The position numbers were made by a program, and so were the translations under genes. Shown here piece by piece: positions 25,512-33,346 of a stretch of 37,333 nt of DNA (the stretch's first letter is position 1; each line of letters opens with the position of its first letter). A model generated the notes under the pieces. The model had not been told where the DNA came from and ran no database searches. It saw only the letters and a program-made list of their open reading frames with translations. Origin of the DNA: Alphaproteobacteria bacterium (GTDB taxonomy: Bacteria > Pseudomonadota > Alphaproteobacteria > Rhodospirillales > Casp-alpha2); the NCBI GenBank assembly GCA_014382345.1, contig JACNJX010000059.1, positions 1 through 37,333 on the forward strand, written 5' to 3'.

Positions 25512-27239
25512 ATGGCCCCAGCCGTCAACCACGCCGAAACCATGCCCGGACAAATATCCGTCGGTGCTCCCGTCAAGCTGAAGGTCAGCGGCGAGGACTG
25601 GATCATGCGGGGCGTACTGGTCGCCATCGGCCTGTACCTGATCGTCGCCATCGTGCTGCCGCTGTACGCGCTGCTGTCGAAAAGCTTCCAGAACAAGGAC
25701 GGTACTTTCATCGGCCTCGCCAATTTCACGGAATTTTTCTCGACCCCGGCGCTGTCCTATTCGGTCAATAACAGCCTGACCATCGCCTCGATCAGCACGG
25801 TGATCGTCGTCTCCCTGGCCTTCGTCTATGCCTATGCACTGACCCGCTCGTGCATGCCGTTCAAAAGCCTGTTCAAGGGCGTCGCCCTGATCCCGATCCT
25901 GATGCCGTCGCTGCTGCCGGCGATCTCGCTGATCTTCATGTTCGGCAAGCAGGGGTTCTTGCGCTTCCTGCTGTTCGGCCATGATATCTACGGCCCCATC
26001 GGCATCGTCATGGGCGAGGTAATCTACGTCTTTCCCCATGTCCTGATGATCATCCTGATCGCCATGTCGATGAGCGACGGGCGGCTGTACGAGGCGTCGG
26101 AGTCGTTGGGCGCCAGCAAGGTACGGACCTTTTTCACCGTCACCCTGCCCGGCATCCGCTACGGGCTGGTGTCGGCGGGCTTCGTCGCCTTTACCCTGAT
26201 CATCACCGACTTCGGTGTGCCCAAGGTGGTCGGCGGGCAGTACAACGTGTTGGCGACCGACGTCTACAAACAGGTGGTCGGGCGGCAGGATTTCGAAATG
26301 GGCGCCGTGGTGTCCATGGTCCTGCTGATCCCGGCGGTGATCGCGTTCGCCGCCGACCGCATCGTCCAGCGCAAGCAGATAGCGATCCTGACGGCGCGCG
26401 CCGTGCCCTATGCGCCGCAGCCGTCCAGCGGGTTCGACGCCATCATGACCGGGTTCTGTGCGCTGATCGCGGTGATCATCGTCGGCATCCTGGGCGTCGC
26501 GCTGTTCGCGTCGCTGGTCAAGTTCTGGCCCTATAACCTGTCACTGACGCTCGGCAACTACGACTTTTCGCTGCGCGACGGCGGCGGCTGGGACGCCTAC
26601 GCCAATTCCATTGAGATGGCCGCCTGGACGGCGGTGATCGGCACCTGCGTCGTCTTCATCGGCGCCTATCTGGTGGAAAAGAGCAAGGGTTTCCACACGG
26701 GGCGCGCGGCCATGCAATTCCTGGCCATGATGCCGATGGCGGTGCCGGGGCTGTCGCTGGGGCTGGCCTACATCTTCTTTTTCAACGCCCCGGACAATCC
26801 CCTGAATTTCCTCTATCACACCATGCCGATCCTGGTGATCTGCACCATCACCCACTTCTATACGGTCAGCCACCTGACGGCGGTCACCGCGCTGAAGCAG
26901 ATCGACGCCGAATTCGAATCCGTATCCGCCTCGTTGAAGGTACCCTTCTACAAGACCTTCTGGCGGGTCACTGTGCCGGTCTGCGTGCCGGCGATCCTGG
27001 ACATTTCCATGTACTTCTTCGTCAACGCCATGACCACGGTGTCGGCGGTGGTGTTCCTGTATTCACCGGATACCGCGCTGGCGTCGGTCGCCGTCCTCAA
27101 CATGGACGACGCCGGCGAGCAGGCCTCGGCCGCCGCCATGGGCATTATGATCGTGCTGACCGCCGGCGGCGCGCGGCTGCTGCACGCCCTCCTGACCCGC
27201 GGCCTGGCCCGGCGCACCCAGGCCTGGCGCAAACGTTAA
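25512..27239 (+). CDS. ABC transporter permease, fused double-domain (putative 2-aminoethylphosphonate)
   Basis: This protein of 575 residues contains two binding-protein-dependent permease domains in one chain, with about twelve membrane segments. Each half has an EAA-type loop: EASESLGASKVRTFFTVTLPGI near 196 and EFESVSASLKVPFYKTFWRVTVPV near 460. A fused permease of this size is typical of the putative AEP transporter class (PhnU2-like) and of some iron(III) importers. It lies directly behind the ATPase gene, and phnW follows after 16 bases, which favours an aminophosphonate ligand. The specificity is inferred from context. Confidence 0.88.
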   Translation: MAPAVNHAETMPGQISVGAPVKLKVSGEDWIMRGVLVAIGLYLIVAIVLPLYALLSKSFQNKDGTFIGLANFTEFFSTPALSYSVNNSLTIASISTVIVVSLAFVYAYALTRSCMPFKSLFKGVALIPILMPSLLPAISLIFMFGKQGFLRFLLFGHDIYGPIGIVMGEVIYVFPHVLMIILIAMSMSDGRLYEASESLGASKVRTFFTVTLPGIRYGLVSAGFVAFTLIITDFGVPKVVGGQYNVLATDVYKQVVGRQDFEMGAVVSMVLLIPAVIAFAADRIVQRKQIAILTARAVPYAPQPSSGFDAIMTGFCALIAVIIVGILGVALFASLVKFWPYNLSLTLGNYDFSLRDGGGWDAYANSIEMAAWTAVIGTCVVFIGAYLVEKSKGFHTGRAAMQFLAMMPMAVPGLSLGLAYIFFFNAPDNPLNFLYHTMPILVICTITHFYTVSHLTAVTALKQIDAEFESVSASLKVPFYKTFWRVTVPVCVPAILDISMYFFVNAMTTVSAVVFLYSPDTALASVAVLNMDDAGEQASAAAMGIMIVLTAGGARLLHALLTRGLARRTQAWRKR

Positions 27240-27255
27240 ACAAAAAGAGGTTCCC

Positions 27256-28395
27256 ATGACCCAATCCGACCAAGACCCCTGGCTGCTCACCCCCGGCCCG
27301 CTGACCACGTCGATAGAGACCAAGCAGGCGATGCTGCACGACTGGGGCTCGCGCGACGCCACCTTCATCGAAACCAACCGGCGCGTTCTCGACCGCCTTA
27401 TCGCCATTGCCGGCGGTGCGGGCTCGCACGTCTGCGTCCCCGTACAGGGCAGCGGCACCTTCGCCGTCGAGGCCACGCTCGGCACCATGATTGCGCGCAA
27501 CGATAAGGCGCTGGTCCTGGTCAACGGCGCTTACGGTTCGCGCATGGTGAAAATCCTCGAGTACGCCGGGCGCCCCTGCGTCACCCTGGAAACGCCCGAA
27601 GACACGCCGCCCGGTCTCGATGATCTGGATGCGGCGTTGAAAGCCGACGCCGCCATCACTCATGTCGTCGCCGTCTATTGCGAGACCACATCGGGGATCC
27701 GCAACCCAATCGAAGATATCGCGCGCATTTCCGCCGACAATGGCCGCGCCCTCATCATCGACGCCATGAGCGCCTTCGGTGCGTTGGAGCTGGATGCGAA
27801 AAATGTGCCTTTCGACGCCATGATGGCGTCGTCCAACAAGTGCCTGGAAGGCGTTCCCGGCATGGGCTACGCCATCCTGCGCCGGTCCGCACTGGAACAA
27901 TGTAAGGGCAATGCCCACGCCTTGAGCCTTGATCTCTATGATCAGTGGATGGCCATGGAAGGCAACGGCCAGTGGCGCTTTACGCCGCCGACGCACGTGA
28001 TCTGCGCCTTCGATGCGGCGCTTGACCAGTTCGATGCAGAGGGCGGCCAGGAAGGCCGGCTTCAGCGTTACAGCGCCAACTGCAAAATTCTCATCGATGG
28101 CATGCGCGAATTGGGCTTCGAAACCCTGCTGCCCGACGATTTGCAGGCGCCGATCATCGTCACCTTCAAAATGCCCGCCGACCCGGCCTTCGACTTCCAG
28201 GCCTTTTACGACGCGCTGGGCAAACGGGGGTACCTGATCTATCCCGGCAAGTTGACCGTAGCGCCGAGCTTCCGCATCGGCTGCATTGGGCACTTAGGTG
28301 AAACGGAAATGCGGGGTGCGCTCGACGCCATCCGTGACACGCTCGGCGAAATGGGCGTAACGAGCGGTAATTCGGGCGGCGCGCCGGCTGCCTGA
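27256..28395 (+). CDS. phnW: 2-aminoethylphosphonate--pyruvate transaminase
   Basis: PhnW moves the amino group of 2-aminoethylphosphonate to pyruvate, giving phosphonoacetaldehyde and alanine. The 379-residue class V aminotransferase has LLTPGPLTTS at the N terminus, HDWGSRD, VQGSGTFAVEA, the PLP aspartate in IIDAMSAFGAL, and the PLP lysine Lys195 in SSNKCLEGVPGMGY. These match PhnW better than alanine-glyoxylate or serine-pyruvate aminotransferases, whose N termini and HDW region differ. AAAAAGAGG precedes the ATG. It ends the transporter operon. Neither phnX nor phnA is next to it. Confidence 0.9.
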   Translation: MTQSDQDPWLLTPGPLTTSIETKQAMLHDWGSRDATFIETNRRVLDRLIAIAGGAGSHVCVPVQGSGTFAVEATLGTMIARNDKALVLVNGAYGSRMVKILEYAGRPCVTLETPEDTPPGLDDLDAALKADAAITHVVAVYCETTSGIRNPIEDIARISADNGRALIIDAMSAFGALELDAKNVPFDAMMASSNKCLEGVPGMGYAILRRSALEQCKGNAHALSLDLYDQWMAMEGNGQWRFTPPTHVICAFDAALDQFDAEGGQEGRLQRYSANCKILIDGMRELGFETLLPDDLQAPIIVTFKMPADPAFDFQAFYDALGKRGYLIYPGKLTVAPSFRIGCIGHLGETEMRGALDAIRDTLGEMGVTSGNSGGAPAA

Positions 28396-28428
28396 CACCG
28401 GTCCATACCCAAAACGGTGGAATTGTGC

Positions 28429-28434
28429 TATACT
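28429..28434 (+). promoter_or_regulatory. Extended -10 promoter for the YbaK-type gene
   Basis: TATACT is preceded by TGC, giving an extended -10 (TGNTATACT). The -35 position (TACCCA at 28406-28411) is weak, as extended -10 promoters allow. A start near 28441 would put the leader hairpin at the very 5' end of the RNA. Confidence 0.45.
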
Positions 28435-28444
28435 TCTCAGGTCC

Positions 28445-28508
28445 GGGGCGTCCCGGTGCCCGTACTTGTACATAATCATGCGGGACGCCTCCAAGTAAGA
28501 AGGAGGTG
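28445..28508 (+). ncRNA. Leader RNA with two competing hairpins, possible cis-regulator
   Basis: Stem A pairs 28445-28455 with 28481-28491 (11 bp with one G-U; GGCGTCCCG against CGGGACGCC). Stem B pairs CGCCTCC (28486-28492) with GGAGGTG (28502-28508), which contains the Shine-Dalgarno sequence of the next gene, across a nine-base A-rich loop. Both stems need bases 28486-28491, so they exclude each other. This is the geometry of a translational switch. It matches no riboswitch class I know, and function is unproven. Confidence 0.45.
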
Positions 28509-28512
28509 CGCC

Positions 28513-28983
28513 ATGGCAATCGCGATTACCCTCAAACAATATCTGTCCGACAACGACATCGACTACGAAGCCCTGACCCATCCCTATACGGCGTCATCGC
28601 TGATGACGGCCGAGGAAAGCCACATTCCCGGTTCCCGTATCGCCAAGGGGGTGGTGCTGAAAAAGGGCAAGGATTACCTGTTGGCGGTCCTGCCCGCGTC
28701 CAATCACATCCATTTCGAGGAAATCCGGAATCTGCTCGACCAGCGCGTCAAACTGGCGAGCGAGGAAGAGGTGGAATCCCTGTTCGAGGATTGTGAAATC
28801 GGCGCCGTGCCGCCCATCGGCAGGGCTTACGGGCTGGAAGTGTTGATAGACGACAGCCTATCCGGTAACGAAGACATCTATTTCGAGGCCGGAGACCACG
28901 CCACCCTGATCCATGTCGCCGGCAAACAGTTCGGCGAAATGATGGGAAGCGCAAGGCACGGACGGTTCAGCTATCCCGGATGA
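28513..28983 (+). CDS. YbaK/EbsC-type aminoacyl-tRNA deacylase domain protein
   Basis: The 156-residue protein has the YbaK/ProX fold: the conserved lysine Lys45 in RIAKGVVLKKG, the strand YLLAVLPASNHIHFEEI, and the substrate loop GAVPPIGRAYGLEVLIDDSL (97-116) with the GXXP element. These domains hydrolyse mischarged tRNAs such as Ala-tRNA(Pro) or Cys-tRNA(Pro). The free-standing form here most resembles the YeaK/YbaK-like group, and which tRNA is edited cannot be told. A perfect AAGGAGG lies before the ATG at 28513, but it can be sequestered by a leader hairpin. It sits between phnW and the aldehyde dehydrogenase gene with its own promoter candidate and may be unrelated to phosphonate use. 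Confidence 0.88.
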   Translation: MAIAITLKQYLSDNDIDYEALTHPYTASSLMTAEESHIPGSRIAKGVVLKKGKDYLLAVLPASNHIHFEEIRNLLDQRVKLASEEEVESLFEDCEIGAVPPIGRAYGLEVLIDDSLSGNEDIYFEAGDHATLIHVAGKQFGEMMGSARHGRFSYPG

Positions 28984-29077
28984 CGATTCCGGGAGGACGC
29001 CGGGCTTTAATTAGGTTATAACGGGCCGCAGAATGCCATTGAGACTCCTTGATGACGAAAAGGCCACCCGCCCCGTT

Positions 29078-30472
29078 ATGACCGATACTCTGAAAACCGT
29101 ATCCCCCGTGGACGGGAGCGTCTACGTGGAACGTTCTTTTGCGGGCGAACCCAATGTCGCCGCCGCCCTCACCGCCGCCGTCCGCGCCCAGGAAGTCTGG
29201 CGCGAAGTGCAGATCGAAGAACGCGCGCTGATCTGTTCGAAGGCGGTTGACACCGTCACCGCCTTGAAAGACCAACTGGCCACTGAAATCACCTGGCAGA
29301 TGGGTCGCCCTATCCGCTACGCCGCCGGTGAAATCGGCGGTTTCGAGGAACGCGCGCGCCACATGATTGCCGCCGCACCGGATGCACTCAGGGATATTCC
29401 CGCCGACGAAATTGACGGTTTCACCCGCTTTATCCGCCGTGAGGCGTTGGGCGTTGTGTTCGTCATCGCGCCTTGGAACTACCCCTGGCTGACGTCGGTC
29501 AATTCGGTTATCCCTGCCCTGATGGCGGGCAACGCCGTGATCCTGAAACATTCGACGCAGACGCCGCTGGTCGCGGAGCGTTACGCGGAAGCCTTCGAAG
29601 CGGCGGGGCTTCCGTCCGGCGTCTTCCAATGCCTGCACCTGAGCCACGCCGCGACGGAACGCGTGATCAAAGCCGAAGAGGTCGATTTCGTCGCCTTCAC
29701 CGGGTCCGTTCCCGGCGGCGACATGGTCGAGGCCGCCGCCGCCGGACGCTTCATCGGCGTCGGGCTGGAACTGGGCGGCAAGGACCCGGCCTATGTTCGG
29801 GCCGATGCGGATCTGAACTTCGCCGTCGAAAACCTCGTCGACGGGGCGTTTTTCAATTCCGGCCAGTCGTGCTGCGGCATCGAACGCATCTACGTCCACG
29901 GCGACCTATTCGAGCCTTTCGTCGACGGTTTCCAGGCCTTGGTCAACGACTACATACTCGGAGATCCGACCGATCCGGAGACCACCCTGGGGCCGATGGT
30001 GCGGACATCCGCCGCCGACTTCGTACGCGAACAGACTGCCCAGGCCGTCAAGGCCGGCGCCAGGGCTTTAATCGATCCCGCAGGCTTCGACGCCGATCAG
30101 CCGGGCACGCCTTATCTGGCGCCGCAAGTGCTGGTGGATGTGGACCACACCATGGCGGTGATGACGGAAGAAAGCTTCGGCCCCGTGGTCGGAATCATGG
30201 CGGTGGATTCCGACGAACAGGCCATCCGCCTGATGAATGACAGCCGCTTCGGGCTGACTGCATCGGTGTGGACGGCGGACGATAAGGCGGCGCTCGGCAT
30301 CGGTAACGAGGTCGCCACCGGCACCTGGTTCCAGAACCGTTGCGATTACCTGGACCCGGCCCTGGCCTGGACCGGGGTCAAAGACTCAGGCCGCGGCTGC
30401 ACCCTGTCGGCGGTCGGCTATGAACACCTGACGCGGCCCAAATCCTTTCATCTCAGAACGAGAGTTTCTTAG
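29078..30472 (+). CDS. NAD(P)-dependent aldehyde dehydrogenase
   Basis: The 464-residue protein has the ALDH catalytic set: Asn134 in PWNYPW, Glu231 in LELGGKDPAYV, and the nucleophile Cys265 in FFNSGQSCCG, plus EESFGPVVGIM and the C-terminal KDSGRG. I chose the ATG at 29078, which gives a normal N terminus (TVSPVDGSVYVERSF); an ATG at 29033 would add 15 residues, and neither has a strong ribosome binding site. The iron-type alcohol dehydrogenase gene begins one base after its stop. Next to phnW it could oxidise phosphonoacetaldehyde to phosphonoacetate (the PhnY role), but motifs do not prove this. Succinate-semialdehyde or another amine-derived aldehyde is an equal alternative. Confidence 0.85.
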   Translation: MTDTLKTVSPVDGSVYVERSFAGEPNVAAALTAAVRAQEVWREVQIEERALICSKAVDTVTALKDQLATEITWQMGRPIRYAAGEIGGFEERARHMIAAAPDALRDIPADEIDGFTRFIRREALGVVFVIAPWNYPWLTSVNSVIPALMAGNAVILKHSTQTPLVAERYAEAFEAAGLPSGVFQCLHLSHAATERVIKAEEVDFVAFTGSVPGGDMVEAAAAGRFIGVGLELGGKDPAYVRADADLNFAVENLVDGAFFNSGQSCCGIERIYVHGDLFEPFVDGFQALVNDYILGDPTDPETTLGPMVRTSAADFVREQTAQAVKAGARALIDPAGFDADQPGTPYLAPQVLVDVDHTMAVMTEESFGPVVGIMAVDSDEQAIRLMNDSRFGLTASVWTADDKAALGIGNEVATGTWFQNRCDYLDPALAWTGVKDSGRGCTLSAVGYEHLTRPKSFHLRTRVS

Positions 30473-30473
30473 A

Positions 30474-31661
30474 ATGTCCGACTCATCATCAAGCCCCCTG
30501 GCTCTTTCCGGCAACTGGAACTACCCGACGTCCGTGCGTTTCGGCGTCGGGCGCATCAAGGAACTGGCCAAATGCTGCCGCAACCTCGGCATGGCAAGGC
30601 CGCTGCTAGTTACCGATCCGGGACTGGCCAAACGCGACATCGTGCTCGACGCCGTTGCCGCCAACATGACCGGCGATATGCCGACGGGGTTGTTTTCCGA
30701 CATTAAACCGAACCCGGTGGGGCAGAACATTTCCGACGGGCTGCGCGTGTTTCACGAAGGCGGCCACGACGGGGTCATCGCCTTCGGTGGCGGCAGCGCC
30801 ATGGACGCCGGCAAGACCATCGCCTTCATGGCTGGACAGAAGCGCCCGATCTGGGACTTCGAGGACGTCGGCGACAACTGGAAACGCGCCGAGACAGACG
30901 CCATAGCCCCCATCGTCGCCGTGCCGACCACGTCGGGCACCGGCTCCGAAGTGGGCCGCGCCACCGTCGTCATCGATGAAGGTACGGAAACCAAAAAAAT
31001 CCTGTTCCATCCCCGTATGCTGCCGGAACTGGTGGTCTGCGACCCGCAATTGGCCACCGGGCTGCCTGCGCACCTGACGGCGGCCACCGGCATGGATGCG
31101 CTGGCCCATTGTCTGGAGGCTTTTTGCGTCGATGGTTATCACCCCATGGCCGATGGTATCGCGCTGGAAGGGCTGCGCCTGATCCACGCATGGCTTCCGG
31201 CAGCGGTCAAGGACGGCCAGAACCTGGAAGCCCGCGCCCACATGATGGCCGCCGCCGCCATGGGCGCAACGGCGTTCCAGAAGGGTCTGGGCGCCATCCA
31301 CAGCCTCAGCCACCCCGTCGGCGCGGTGTTCGACACCCACCACGGCCTCGCCAATGCCGTGTTTGCACCCTATGTGATGGTCTTCAACCGCCACGCCATC
31401 GAAGACAAGATGGAGCTTCTGGCCCGCTATATCGGCCTCGAAGACCCGTCTTTCGAGGCGGTGCTGAACTGGATACTAGACCTGCGCGACGAATTCGACA
31501 TTCCGAAAACGGCGGCCGAGCTCGGCATCGCCGAAGACCGGCTGGACGATATCTCCCGCATGGCGGCGAAAGACCCGACCGCCCCGACCAACCCGGTCCC
31601 GGCGGGGGAAACGGAAATGCGAATGATTCTTGATTCCGCCATGGAAGGCCGGTTAGGCTGA
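30474..31661 (+). CDS. Iron-containing (group III) alcohol dehydrogenase
   Basis: The 395-residue protein has the dinucleotide motif FGGGSAMDAGK (104-114), the PTTSGTGSEV loop (151-160), and the metal ligands Asp208 and His212 in GMDALAHCLEAF with His276 and His290 in GAIHSLSHPVGAVFDTHHG. Enzymes of this family reduce aldehydes or oxidise alcohols with NAD(P). It follows the aldehyde dehydrogenase gene by one base, so the two probably act on one aldehyde. In phosphonate biosynthesis, group III alcohol dehydrogenases (PhpC, FomC) reduce phosphonoacetaldehyde to 2-hydroxyethylphosphonate. That precedent makes a similar role near phnW possible but unproven. Confidence 0.9.
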   Translation: MSDSSSSPLALSGNWNYPTSVRFGVGRIKELAKCCRNLGMARPLLVTDPGLAKRDIVLDAVAANMTGDMPTGLFSDIKPNPVGQNISDGLRVFHEGGHDGVIAFGGGSAMDAGKTIAFMAGQKRPIWDFEDVGDNWKRAETDAIAPIVAVPTTSGTGSEVGRATVVIDEGTETKKILFHPRMLPELVVCDPQLATGLPAHLTAATGMDALAHCLEAFCVDGYHPMADGIALEGLRLIHAWLPAAVKDGQNLEARAHMMAAAAMGATAFQKGLGAIHSLSHPVGAVFDTHHGLANAVFAPYVMVFNRHAIEDKMELLARYIGLEDPSFEAVLNWILDLRDEFDIPKTAAELGIAEDRLDDISRMAAKDPTAPTNPVPAGETEMRMILDSAMEGRLG

Positions 31662-31686
31662 CGGCCTTGGTTTGGGGGTAGGGCCT

Positions 31687-32472
31687 ATGCGAACAATCCG
31701 CTTTTTATTGATACTGCTGAGTGCGTTTGCCTTTTCCGGCTTGCCCGCCATCGCCGGAGACGACATCGGCGTTGTCCTCCTGCATGGCAAGCGCGGCACG
31801 GCCATGCCGAATTCCCCTATCGGCAAGCTCAAAAGCTTTCTTGAAAACAAAGGGATTTTTGTTGTCGCTCCTGACATGCCGTGGTCGCGTTCGCGCGGCT
31901 TCGACAAGACTCATAAAGCCTCCATGGCCGAGATCGATGAGGCGGTGGCAGACCTGAAAAGCGACGGCGCCAAAAAGATCGTCGTCGGCGGGCACTCCAT
32001 CGGCGCCAACGCGGCGCTGGCCTACGGCGCCCGGCGCGGCGGCCTCGCGGGCATCCTCGCCATCGCTCCCGGACATATCATTGATATCGAAAGTTTCCAG
32101 GAAAACATAGGTTTCGATTACAAACGCGCGCGCGCCATGATCGCCGCCGGCAAGGGCGACGACGAAGCCAAGTTCAAGGACTACAACCAGGGCAAAGCCT
32201 CGACCTTCTTCTCGACCGCCGCTATTTACCAAAGCTGGTTCGACCCGGAAGGACCGGCCAATATGCCGGTTAATACCAAAAATCTTAAACCCGGCACGCC
32301 TTTGATGTGGATCGTCGGCGAAGACGACAACATAGCCGACCGGGGCGAGGGGTACGCCTATTCATCCGCCCCGGAGCACCCCAACAACGCTTACGTTGTC
32401 ATCGGCGGCGGCCACAGGGCGACCCCGAGCAAAGGCAAAAAGAAGATTCTCAAGTGGCTGAAGGGGCTTTAA
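31687..32472 (+). CDS. Secreted alpha/beta hydrolase-fold protein
   Basis: The 261-residue protein starts with a signal peptide (residues 1-23, cut after AIA). The mature part begins with IGVVLLHGKRGTAMPNSPIGKL, an oxyanion-loop HG motif. It has the nucleophile elbow GGHSIGANAAL (Ser104), an acid in IVGEDDNIAD (Asp213 or 214) and His243 in GGGHRATP. It is probably a periplasmic esterase or peptidase-like hydrolase of unknown substrate. GGGGGTAGGG precedes the ATG at 31687, 25 bases after the alcohol dehydrogenase stop. It converges with the glutamine amidotransferase gene with only 10 bases between. Confidence 0.8.
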   Translation: MRTIRFLLILLSAFAFSGLPAIAGDDIGVVLLHGKRGTAMPNSPIGKLKSFLENKGIFVVAPDMPWSRSRGFDKTHKASMAEIDEAVADLKSDGAKKIVVGGHSIGANAALAYGARRGGLAGILAIAPGHIIDIESFQENIGFDYKRARAMIAAGKGDDEAKFKDYNQGKASTFFSTAAIYQSWFDPEGPANMPVNTKNLKPGTPLMWIVGEDDNIADRGEGYAYSSAPEHPNNAYVVIGGGHRATPSKGKKKILKWLKGL

Positions 32473-32482
32473 GCCCTATTCC

Positions 32483-33346
32483 CTAGCGCCGCTCCGCCAT
32501 TACCGGCAGCACCAGATGCTTGAGCCAGTTACGGACTTCGGTGCGCCTATAGGCTTCGTCCATGACGTCCCGGTCGACGCCCAAAACCCACGCCAGGTCC
32601 TTGCGCGCAGGGTCTTCATGTAACGCTTCCAAAAGGGCAACGTGTTCCTCCCCGGCCTGGCGATCCGCAAAAAAACCGAGGCGGGTGAGCTTGTCGATGC
32701 GGCACCAGGTCAGTCGCGCCATCTCATGGAGATCATATTCCGGGTGGTATTGCAGGCCCCAGAACTTGCCGCCCAAATAATCCACCGACACGGACTGTAC
32801 GTGTGTGAACTGGTTGCCCGCGAGGCGCACCGCACCTTGCGGCAATTCCGTGATCTCATCATCGTGGCTGATAAAGCCGTCGAACACGTCGGCCTTGCCT
32901 TCGTAAAGCGGATGGGCGCGGCCTTCGGGGGTGAGCGCGATCTTGCGGGCGACGCCCATTTCGCGGCCATTGGGATTGGCGTCACATTTGCCGCCTGCCG
33001 CGACGACGGCGACCTGCGCCGCCCAGCAGCTTCCGAAAGCGGGCACCCCGGCCTCGAAACAGGCGCGGGCGAAGTCTATCTGGGCACGGACTTCCGGAAT
33101 GTCGTGGAACACGGTCAGGCTGCACCCGGTCCAGGCAATGCCGTCGTAGCCTTCCAGCGCCTGTCCGGCCGGCAACGCGGCGTCCGGATCGCTGGGGTAA
33201 ACGATGTCGCACTCAGAGCCCTTTGAGGCCTGCTTCAGCATCTCGGCATACAAAACGCCTGCAACGGCGGCGCCACCGGCGGCCAACTCGTCGCGGGCCG
33301 ACTTGGTGTAGCCGTCGATAACCAGAAATTTCGGCGCTCGGCTCAC
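32483..33346 (-). CDS. Class I glutamine amidotransferase-like protein
   Basis: The 287-residue protein has the GATase class I triad: Cys107 in PAFGSCWAAQV, and His201 and Glu203 in LQYHPEYD. The nucleophile context is G-S-C-W rather than the more common G-x-C-x-G. It resembles the stand-alone GuaA-like amidotransferases, some of which hydrolyse gamma-glutamyl amides or pair with glutamine synthetase-like enzymes. No acceptor domain or synthetase is adjacent. The GTG start overlaps the stop of the HAD gene by four bases, so the two are translationally coupled. The true reaction is unknown. Confidence 0.8.
   Translation of the reverse strand: MSRAPKFLVIDGYTKSARDELAAGGAAVAGVLYAEMLKQASKGSECDIVYPSDPDAALPAGQALEGYDGIAWTGCSLTVFHDIPEVRAQIDFARACFEAGVPAFGSCWAAQVAVVAAGGKCDANPNGREMGVARKIALTPEGRAHPLYEGKADVFDGFISHDDEITELPQGAVRLAGNQFTHVQSVSVDYLGGKFWGLQYHPEYDLHEMARLTWCRIDKLTRLGFFADRQAGEEHVALLEALHEDPARKDLAWVLGVDRDVMDEAYRRTEVRNWLKHLVLPVMAERR

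Noticed and set aside
27145-28293. A 382-codon minus-strand frame opposite phnW
   Set aside because: It is the complement of a well-supported PLP enzyme and has no motif of its own.
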